Origin: Hydra vulgaris
Taxonomy: Eukaryota > Cnidaria > Hydrozoa > Anthoathecata > Hydridae
Assembly (NCBI RefSeq): GCF_038396675.1
Contig: NC_088933.1
Span: forward strand, 21,749,501-21,813,500
Direction of reading: 5' to 3'
Length of the DNA stretch: 64,000 bases
Part shown: in pieces, positions 46,554 through 64,000 of the stretch
How positions within the stretch are numbered: position 1 is the stretch's first letter
Layout of the letters: each line of letters begins with the position of its first letter
Notes under the pieces: model-generated
The model's input: only the letters and a program-made list of their open reading frames with translations
Database searches by the model: none
Told to the model about the DNA's origin: nothing
Position numbers and translations under genes: made by a program

Positions 46554-46683
46554 TTATAGGCTATGCTGTTTAACTTGGAAGAGTTAGCTAACCAACTAAT
46601 AAAGTAACTTACTTTATTTTTTTTTCCCTTGAAGTCAGTTTTGTGATAATTTAAATATCTTTAAAAAAGTTTGTATTTTTTTA

Positions 46684-46769
<86 letters not shown>

Positions 46770-47229
46770 TATGGTAGTGTATTCTACAAAAAGAGTGCTC
46801 AATGTTCTTAAAGAACAGAGCAATAATAAATTAATAAAAACACTAATCTAATTTTTAGTTGTCCTCAACAGCATGTTTCTCCATCATTTGGTTCATCAGG
46901 AAGAATGTCTAAACATCAAAAAGTTCAAATTATAGAAAAATTGGTTCTCAGGAAGTTGGATATTGTTATAATTAGTTATGTAATAACTGTAGTATTTTGC
47001 AACCAGGAAGTTGCATCAACTACATCAGATAATTAAAAAATCATGAAAAAAGTTCTTTAGAATTAGGATAATTTTAGACTGGTCATTTGTTTTTATAATT
47101 TTTTTTTAAAAACTTATTTTCATGTCTGCATTTAGAAATTTATTCAGATTTTTTATTTAGTAAATTTTCTTGATTTAAATGACAATAGTTTCAAATTTTT
47201 CTTGTAAATATAGTATACATATTTTGGAA

Positions 47230-47842
47230 ATGTTATTATTGGCAGGTGCAGTTTTAGAATAGACCAGTTTAATTTTAAATTAATATTTTTTTCTTTTAGT
47301 TGCCAAATATCTTTTGACAGCATGTCTCTTTTGAGTATTTTTTATGTTTAAAAGATTGTTTGTGGTTGGCATAACGTTTTTTCCATTTACCCTCGGTTAA
47401 GCCAATATATTGTTTATCAGGGTTGTTTTGCAAGGAAACAATGCATTTTTAAATAATATTTTTTGATAAGCATTTGCCATTCATAGGGCAGTCAATTTTT
47501 TGCTTGCAGTTACAATTTTCAGTATTTTTTTCTTTGAGAAATTCATTTTTATAAATCAACTTAAAATTATGGCCTTTAATAATTCTTTCAATATTTTTTG
47601 TTCAGCTATATGCTATATAATAGTGTTTTTGTTAAAAATTTTGTGCAATTTATTAGAGGGAAGGAAATGTTTGTCAACTAATTTTTAAAATGCTTTTCCA
47701 ATATTTGTTGAAGCATTTTTGCTGTACGGAGGGTTGAAACAAGTTGTATTTTTATTTCCATTTTGCTTTTTTGCAATTTTTGTTTCAAATTTTAGCTTGA
47801 AATTTTTAAATCCGCTTTTTTTAAGAGCATCTTTATACATGC
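47230..47842 (-). pseudogene. GIY-YIG endonuclease end of Penelope-like element 2
   Basis: The minus strand reads KDALKKSGFKNFKLKFETK (47830), FNPPYSKNASTNIGKAF (47700), then in other frames a cysteine-rich linker NCNCKQKIDCPMNGKC (about 47500) and DKQYIGLTEGKWKKRYANH (about 47420). The YIG motif with the downstream arginine is the catalytic GIY-YIG nuclease signature of Penelope-like elements, which nicks target DNA. Frame changes and stops break it. Confidence 0.78.
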
Positions 47843-50800
47843 TAGGGTGTCCCAAAAATTTCAAAAAAATTTTACTTGGTGTTTTTTCCCATTCTACTTG
47901 ATGTCCTGATTCTAAAAATATAAAAAATTTTAATTTTACACTTGTAAAAGTGATACATGTAAAAATTGAAAATTTTGAAAATTTAAGAAATATTTGGAAA
48001 ATTCCAACTGTTGTTACAATATGCATATTACTTCTAGTAAGAAAGCTTGTGATCATTACATTTAATATTTTCTTGTGCTTATTGAAGTAGGCATTCAGTT
48101 TTTACTGTATACACAACAAATACAAGTGTACACAGTTTTTAGTACAAGTGTACACAGTTTACAGTACGAGTGTACGCAGTTTGCAATATCCAGTATGGTG
48201 CATGCTGAGATTTCAAATTAGAGCTGTGTTTGTTCTTAAAGTTTTTTGTTTAAGATTTGTGTTATATTCTTTTCAAATTTCATCACTTTGAAATAATATT
48301 TACTAACCTCATTTAATTAATATTAAATGTATTACTAAATATGGTTTTGATAAAATGGGAAGAACTAAGTGTAAAAGAAAAGCAAGTGGAGAAAAGAAGA
48401 AGAATTCTATACAGACAAACCCAAGAAGGCTGATTTACCTTCTTAAATAGCCACTGAATGAGCTTCCGCAGAATCAGCTTTCAAGTGTTGGCAGTGTATT
48501 GAGACATCTGGAGTATGTCCGGTCAACAAAGTGACAGAATAACAAAAGAATTGAATTTTCTCATGTATGCCTTTTTAAAATCTAGCTCATGTTTTTTGCA
48601 AGATTCAAACCAACCAAGCAACTGGTTGCGTGTCCACAAGCTCATGTAGGGTTTAATTTACTTTGTAGAGATGTACCTTGTTCTACAAAAAGTAAAAGAT
48701 GCATTTCTTCATCTGTAGTAGAAATCTGGAAAAAAGCTGGTTTTAGTAATTTCATATTGAAGGGAGCTTCCATAAGAGAAAAGATTCTAAAGCTAGATCA
48801 GAAGTATAAAAAGATGCGAAAATTACGCAGTTTAAACTGGGATTCAAGTCAAGATAGATTTGAAAAGATACAATTGGATTTTATTGAGGAAAGTAACTGT
48901 CTCTTTGATATTTCTGTTCTTAATATTGAGGATAAGATTGCTTCTGACCGTCTTCATTTGAAGAATGCAAAAGATGAGGATTTGCTTTTCTGCAAAGACC
49001 AAAAGGGTGAAAGGAAACAATATATTTCAGAAGAATCAGACAAAAACTATCAAAAAGCCATGATTTACAAAGAACAAAGATATCAGAGACTGTTGAGAAT
49101 AAAAGAAACAGAAAAACAGAAAATCAATACATACTTTGCTCCAGCAGAAATGCATTAACAGGAAAATTCCTTTGAGTATAAAAATTCTGAATCTGATAAT
49201 GAACCATTCTCTGAAGAAGATGATAAGGAAAATATCCGACATAAATCTAAACCAAAGGTTTTCATACATATCAGTCCTGAAGAACTGATAGAATCACAAC
49301 TGCAGCTGCTGCAATATATAATGTTGGCATAAGACCTCAAACTTCAATAGTAGCAGCTATATGTAAAAAAAGGTGGTTTGAATCTGGATGAAATCAACTT
49401 ATCAAGAAGCACAGTCCATAGAAAAAGGTTTGAACAAATTAAAGGATTAGGTGATCAGATAAGGCAGGGCATATTTGACACATTGAAAAGAAAGAGACTT
49501 TGTCTTCATTAAGATGGAAAACAAGTGAAGCAGATAGAAAAACAGCTGAACATAACTGTCACAGTTGAAAGAATAGCTGTAAGTGTCACTTCCCCAGACA
49601 TAAAAGGCACAGATGACATACTCTTGGGAGTGTTTCAAGCCAAGAGTTCTAAAGGTTGTGATCAAATTGAAGTTATCCTTAACATGCTTGGATACTATGG
49701 TATTACAGATCAAGTTTATGCTATATGTTGTGACACTACACCATCAAATACTGGGATATTTTCTGGAGCTGTTGCCATTCTTGCCTCCGGTCTAGATGTT
49801 CCACTTTTATAGTTTATGTGCAGAAGGCATATATTGGAAGTCCATATTTCACACTTCATCGAGGCTTTGACAGGGGAAAAAACAAAGAGTCCAAGAAGAG
49901 GTTTGTACACAAGACTGCAAAAAGGATGACAAGATGTTAAAGAATCTCTGAATATATATGATTTAGTGAAATTTGATTGGAGTAAACTAGAAGTTGGTTC
50001 TCCTCTACATACCACAGCCAGAACAGCCCTAGAGTTTGGAGAGCAAGCTATTACATTGGGTACTTTTTCAAGAGGTGATTACAAGGAGCTGTGTAAGTTA
50101 GTGATATTTTACCTAGGTGGATATTTTACCTAAGTTGCTAACTTCTCTCTCCACCAACCAGGAGCCTGCCATGAAGCAAGGTTAATGGCAAATGCATTGT
50201 ATCTTCTTAAACTCACAATGACTTCAAAGATATCTAAAGTCATGAATGAAAAAGAAAACCATGGTGGAAACTGCTTATTTCTTTGTTGCAATCTGCTGCA
50301 CTACATGGTTTTTGAAAGCATATCTTACTAACAATGCTCCAAGCAATGATTTTAATGCTTTTAAAGAAGTGTTTCATATTAAAGAGCAATATCCAAAGCT
50401 GGGACATGCTCTCCAAAAGTATGCAAAGACACACATGGTATCTTACTGAGGGGCTGGTTTTATTGGCTCTTGCTGATGCTAATTTAGATTATGAAATAAA
50501 GGTAAAGATGTTGAATAGACTGTTGGAGTTTGATGTGCCAAAAAAGTTCAAGGTTGGCAAACCCTAACTTCCAACAATACAAGAATCAACTGAGCTGTTT
50601 GATCTTGTTGGGCCTCAGAGTTGGGTTATATTGAAGGTTGCAGATATAGACACCACTGAAGTGGAGAGTTAGGTTAAGGACCAAAACACCCCTAGTCTTG
50701 AAAACTTTATATCATTTGCGAAAAACAGTATGTGCGTCAATGATTGTGCAGAGCGAAATATTCGGTTAATTCAAGATTTTGTGAACTCACAAAAAATCTG

Positions 50801-51089
50801 AGGACATGAAGCAAAATCTAATGCTAGTTGCAAGAGACAATAGAAAAAAGCTCACAAAGGAAATGACAAAGAAACAACTTAAAACTGTAGGACTTACTTG
50901 TTAAATAAAGATTTTTTTCCCCTATATATTATTTGCTTGATTTCTGTCAAAAACCAATATTTACATCTATCTGGTTTAATGCAGATACAAACATTTTTTG
51001 TGATTTCTGGACTACTAGGGTAAAGGAGAAAGGGAAAAAACTACGAGTAAGTTGAAATTAAAATATTTTTGAAATTTTGGGACACCCTA
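47843..51089 (+). mobile_element. TA-flanked DNA transposon (GGGTGTCCCAAAA ends), 3,247 bp
   Basis: The left end TAGGGTGTCCCAAAAATTTC and the right end (TTTTGAAATTTTGGGACACC plus CTA) are inverted repeats of about 28 bp. TA sits at each edge. The insertion interrupts the Penelope-like coding sequence: text resumes on both sides of it. It contains a plus-strand transposase (48589-50905). Confidence 0.85.
48589..50905 (+). pseudogene. DDE-type transposase of unassigned family, broken
   Basis: Starts with SSSVVEIWKKAGFSNFILKG and a long charged helical region (to 49156). Further on, nearly in one frame with stops: LHxDGKQVKQI near 49512 (candidate first catalytic Asp), YAICCDTTPSNTGIFSGAV (49722, second Asp), FMCRRHILEVHISHF (49818) and LEFGEQAI (50032, candidate Glu). 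Another part (50246-50570) gives NAPSNDFNAFKEVFHIKEQY. The D...D-TTPSNTG...CRRHI signature occurs in invertebrate cut-and-paste transposases, but I cannot name the superfamily. Stops at several points (49157, 49510, 49810) make it inactive. Confidence 0.7.
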
Positions 51090-51570
51090 ATACACACATT
51101 AGGAAGAATTAAAAATATTTTCATTAGAAGAGTTTTGATTTAGTCTATTGTTAATTGCAATAGGAATTTGTTTTGAGATTTGAGGGGGATGATTTGAATT
51201 TATATTAATATACGATAATTCATCATTAGGTTTTTTATAAGGCCTCTAAAAATTTTCAGAGAGGTTAAATGCGACACCAAGAAAATTCACAATTTTTAAA
51301 TTATTGTTTACTTCGATTTGGAAGCCAATGCTTTTGAAAGTTTTTATATTTTTTCTGATTTTGTTAAATTAAGGCCCTGATTTTTTTGCATTATCATTAA
51401 ACCATTATCGCAACACATATAAACCAATTTATAACATCAGTGGTATTTTTCCACTTGCAAATTTAATTTTTTTTGAATAATATTATTTATTTTGTCTAAT
51501 TTTATTTTACTAACGTGCCCTAGTTCACTTTTTGAAGATACTAGTTGCCTACTAATTTGGAAAAATCCAC
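51090..51570 (-). pseudogene. RT C-terminal part of Penelope-like element 2
   Basis: Minus-strand text in shifting frames includes a VNFLDV-like motif and phrases equivalent to NHPPQISKQIPIAINNRL near 51190-51120, the linker between the RT and endonuclease of Penelope-like proteins. The continuation lies beyond the transposon insertion at 47842. Too decayed for a single frame. Confidence 0.6.
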
Positions 51571-52004
51571 ATGCATACTATATTTACAAGAAAAGTTTGA
51601 AATTATTACTCATTTAAATCAAAAAAATTTACTGAATAAAAAATCTGAATTAATTTCTAAATGCAGACATGAAAATAAGTTTTTATTATAAAATATTTGT
51701 ATATATAAAATATTATATTATATAATTATTATAAATTATAAAACAAATGACCAGTCTAAAGTTATCCTAATTCTAAAGAATTCTTTTCATGATTTTTTAA
51801 TTATCTAATGTATTTGATGCAACTTTCTGGTAGCAAAATACTACAGTTATTAGATAATTAATTATTATAACAATTCCCAACTCCCTGTGAAATAATTTTT
51901 CTATAATAGGAATTTTTTGATGTTTAGACATTCTTCCTGATGAACCAAATGATGGAAAAACATGCTGTTAAAAACAACTAAAAATTAGATAAGTGTTTTT
52001 ATTA

Positions 52005-52238
<234 letters not shown>

Positions 52239-52679
52239 CAAGTAAATACAAACTTTTTTAAAGATATTTAAATTTACAAATATTACTTAGAGTTTATTTT
52301 ACTTTAGTATTTTTTCAGATAGTAGTGAATTCATTAAAAACTATATATATATATCCTTATATCATAGTTGAAAGAGACTTTTATGGTAAAAAAAGGTCTT
52401 TTTCAACAACTTTTAAGCAACATTTTAATGTCGTCTAAAAGTTTAAATAATTAAAGGTCTGTGGAAGTACATTTAGTTTTATTGTTTTTTAAAAAACCGC
52501 AATAATAATAACTAAAAACTTTTTTAATTAATTTTTATTTTTTATTGTTTTATAGTTATTTTAAAACATACAAGAGGTGCTGCTACATTGACTGACAAAT
52601 AAGTAAATCATGCACCCCTGCATGTATTACCTATTTATCTTAGCTATAGGACAAATAGGTAAGACATGTATAAGTAAAA

Positions 52680-53290
<611 letters not shown>

Positions 53291-53347
53291 TATAAAAATA
53301 ATTAAACTTTAATAATTTAGCTTTAGGCAATAGATATAGAAGCAAAC

Positions 53348-61580
<8,233 letters not shown>

Positions 61581-62106
61581 GAAGTAGTCTTTATTTTATC
61601 TTAAAATAATACAAAAGTTATTACTTTGTATCCATGCATCTGTGGTGTAAAAAAGTTTTTAGCGAAGTTTTAAAAGTTATAAACATATATCACGGTTTTT
61701 ATTTTTGCATTTTATATCGCAAAATGGTTTTAAGTAAATGTAAATAATATTTTAAAAAATAGTTCAAACTAAAATTGAAAAAACTGAAAAAAAAATTTAG
61801 CAGATATTAAAAGTGTGTTTTTTTTCGACGGTTTAAAATTTAAACTTGTACGTATACGCAAACATTTTAAAAATGTTTAAATATTGTCTTTATGGATGCC
61901 CAAAGGACTGTTATTGTTAGTTAAATTAGTTTTATTTAAAAAAATGTTCTCTCTATTCTTATCAGTAGACGAATTACAACAAAACGATATATCGTAACTT
62001 TCTTTTTATTAGCGTATGTAGAAAACATGGTCAATGTTGCAAAAACAAGTTTCAAAAAAATTTACTAAAGTAATTGATATAATTACCATAACTATTTTTA
62101 AGTTTA

Positions 62107-62161
<55 letters not shown>

Positions 62162-62224
62162 TATATTATTTTAACATTTACATGATGTTTTACTGTTAAT
62201 GCTTTAATGTTAAATATTTATTAG
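61581..62224. other. Downstream flank of the TLCD1/2-like gene
   Basis: No gene. A (TA)n tract is at 62118-62156. No canonical AATAAA close to the stop is obvious, so the 3' end of the transcript is not placed. Confidence 0.5.
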
Positions 62225-62620
62225 AGACTGGAATTACCGAAAAACGGTTCCTTCGGTAAATTTCGGTTCCTAATTTGATAAGGAACCGATAACTTCGGTT
62301 CTTTTCGATTCCTTATTTTAGGCAAGATTCGAAATTTCGGTAAATTCAAATTCCTTATTTTAAGAAAGAATCGAAATTACGGTAAATTTCGATTCCGATT
62401 CTGATAAAGAACCGATAACTTCGGTTCTTTTCGATTCCTAATTTTAAGCAATAATCGAAATTACCGTAAATTTTGGTTCCAATTTCGGTTCTTAGCGGGA
62501 AATATCGCAAAAAATCGAAAATGCTACAAAGAATCGAAATTGTTACTAAGAATTGAAAAACTTGAATTTTTTTAATTTTTATTTTCAAAAATACAGTTGA
62601 AATACAGTTGAAAAATACAG

Positions 62621-63375
62621 TTATTCTAAATCAGTATCAGTGAGATCAGTGATACTGTCCTTGCTGCCCTTGCGACTACTACCAGCACTGCTATAAGCTA
62701 CGCTAGTAGAACTATCACTAGCTTCAGTATTAAATAAATCTTTAGATGCATCATATATAGGGTTTTTTTTCATTGGTGATTTTTTCATTGGTGATTCAAG
62801 TACAAGTTTCCTTTTTTTAGCTCTTTGTAGTAGACTTTGAGACTGTGATTCATTTGGTTTCAAAAAACTTTTCATTTTTGTCTGTTTGGTTGATTGGGTT
62901 GGTGTAGATGGAGATGGTTGAGGTTGAGTCTGAGAAGGTGATGGTAGAGGTTGAGTCTGTGAAGTTGATGGTAGAGGTTGATCTTGAGAGGTGGATGGTA
63001 GAGGTTGAGACTGATAGCCTGGTTCACCAGGACATTTTTTGTCCCAGGACCTTATTTTTGATTTGACTAGTGGAAAGTTTTCTTTTATGAACATATTTTT
63101 TGAAGGGTCTCTAGCTTCATATTGTGTCTTTTATCACTAATAATATTTCCTCCTAATGAAAATAGCCTTTCTGAAGAGCATGAAGTCACTGGTGGACACA
63201 AGTACTTCCTTGCCATAGCAGCTATAGCTGCTATGGCAAGGAAGTACTTGTGTCATTACTATAGGAACTGCCATTACTATAGTAATGGCAGTTCCTTTTG
63301 ATTGACCTTCCACCATTCCAAAACCTTCACATCCTTAGCTGGCTTTTGCATAGACAAGTACCTCTTAAATTCCAT
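62621..63375 (-). pseudogene. hAT transposase last exon with hATC domain, disrupted by palindromes
   Basis: After acceptor TTTTTTTTAG (63376-63377) the minus strand reads MEFKRYLSMQ, VLEWWKVNQKELPLL, then a palindromic insertion, then MARKYLCPPVTSCSSERLFS and LGGNIISDKRHNM, the hATC dimerisation domain. The 157-codon tail from 63094 starts MFIKENFPLVKSKI and carries PLPSTSQ-type repeats and K-rich patches, ending at 62621. The insertion (63195-63296) adds several stops, so the protein is cut in the hATC core. Confidence 0.8.
63195..63296. repeat. Two adjacent perfect palindromes (60 bp and 34 bp)
   Basis: 63195-63254 is a perfect 60-bp palindrome with no spacer (centre GCAGCTATAGCTGC). 63263-63296 is a perfect 34-bp palindrome (centre TTACTATAGTAA). 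ATTACTATAG also occurs as a direct repeat at 63255 and 63273. Confidence 0.95.
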
Positions 63376-63465
63376 CTAAAAAAAAAATTTGAATTTGAAT
63401 TTACCGCAAAGAATCGAAAAAATATTTATAAGTATCGGAAATATTTATAAGAATCGAAATTATTA

Positions 63466-63908
63466 TTAATAAAAATGAATATCTATCTTTAGAGGAGGCT
63501 CTGATGGTCCTGCCAAAGTTGGTGCATCATTTCCATCATTTTCCATGGCCATTCTCTCAAAATCATCCATATCTTCATCTAAGTTTGGCTGTGCAGAAGG
63601 TAATGAAGCTTCATAAGCCTCATTGTATTCTCTGGTAGTTGGATGATTGTCTACCAGTTGGTCTATTATTCCATCTAAATTATCTTTGTTGCCCTTGATT
63701 AATGTGATAGAATAACCTCTATAAAATGGATCAAACACACTTGCAAGATTAAAGTCATTAACTTCAGTGCCTTTATCTGGTTTACCTCTATAAAATGGAT
63801 CAAACACACTTGCAAGATTAAAGTCATTAACTTCAGTGCCTTTATCTGGAATCCTAGTTTCCAAGTATTCTATAAACCTGGTCATTGCATCTTTAGCAAT
63901 TCTTGAAC
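63466..63908 (-). pseudogene. hAT transposase internal exon with a 69-bp tandem duplication
   Basis: The exon follows acceptor CTCTTTTCCAG (AG at 63909-63910). It reads GSRIAKDAMTRFIEYLETRI, then FNLASVFDPFYRG twice, because 69 bp (63715-63783 and 63784-63852) are tandemly duplicated without visible change. LAS-x-x-DP-x-Y is the usual motif at the end of the hAT catalytic region. An acidic linker (LDEDMDDFERMAMENDGND) follows. The donor site is unclear. Confidence 0.75.
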
Positions 63909-64000
63909 CTGGAAAAGAGAAAAAAATACAAATAATCAAAATTGCATAATTTGTTGATAATTATTCGAAAGAATCGAAAGAATCGAAATTTGTTGATAAT

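Larger units (their letters stand above)
62225..64000 (-). mobile_element. hAT-type transposon, 3' part, running off the window
   Basis: The left end is a degenerate array of TTCGGT/GAATCGAAAT words (62225-62520, roughly 140-bp unit seen twice: GAACCGATAACTTCGGTTCT occurs twice). Similar words reappear in the intron (63385-63480) and at 63960-64000. The minus strand codes two transposase parts. The right end lies beyond 64000. Confidence 0.75.

Noticed and set aside
49036..50015. Minus-strand frames of 61-99 codons
   Set aside because: They lie antisense to the DDE transposase text and lack family motifs.
48589..50905. Intact host gene
   Set aside because: The frames are broken by stops and lie between inverted ends of a DNA transposon, with transposase-like motif order.

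Overview
The window reads as AT-rich, repeat-dense animal DNA, most likely from a cnidarian of the Hydra type. The basis is long (TA)n tracts every few kilobases, many decayed transposons of families known from Hydra, GT-AG introns, and one intron-bearing host gene. No bacterial features such as operons or ribosome binding sites are present. The species assignment is inference.

Layout: 1-12.5 kb holds old repeats: a LINE fragment, a TA-flanked element with GGGGAAAGG ends, a palindromic foldback element, and a nested 5.9-kb block (6640-12518) that contains a THAP-domain element with perfect 32-bp ends. 12.5-24.4 kb is mostly unique or degenerate sequence with a Penelope-like retroelement (17.9-19.5 kb) interrupted by a LINE 3' end. 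24407-35995 is a full-length Polinton/Maverick with near-identical 310-bp terminal inverted repeats and a perfect 6-bp target duplication (TATATT). 36.7-40.4 kb is a decayed two-ORF LINE. 40.4-46.6 kb has a tRNA-derived SINE, second copies of the foldback and GGGGAAAGG elements, and satellites. 46.6-52.3 kb is a second Penelope-like element with inverted pseudo-LTRs, split by a 3.2-kb TA-flanked DNA transposon. 53.3-61.6 kb is the one clear host gene, a four-exon TLC-domain (TLCD1/2-type) membrane protein whose 7.2-kb first intron is filled with transposons. 62.2-64 kb is the 3' part of a hAT transposon running off the window.

The Polinton is the main system. On the minus strand it carries a fibre-like protein with a DUF2961-like region, an adenain-type cysteine protease, protein-primed DNA polymerase B, an unknown 108-codon gene, a hydrophobic/coiled-coil protein, a 56-aa protein holding adjacent YPxL and PSAP motifs, a dUTPase-fold-like protein, a pX/pVI-like hydrophobic protein, a jelly-roll capsid candidate and an A32/FtsK-type packaging ATPase. 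On the plus strand lie a zinc-ribbon (DUF5679)-phospholipase A2 gene and a chromodomain integrase. Together they make a virus-like set: replication, capsid assembly and maturation, genome packaging, entry and integration. Every large gene has at least one lesion, so this copy is a fossil; only three small ORFs are open. Most of its genes start directly behind a shared ATATAAAA-ATG motif. The canonical hexon-type major capsid gene is not visible.

Across the window there are also several short perfect inverted duplications, three with an 8-nt spacer, two of which or their relatives destroy coding genes. They look like template-switch events.
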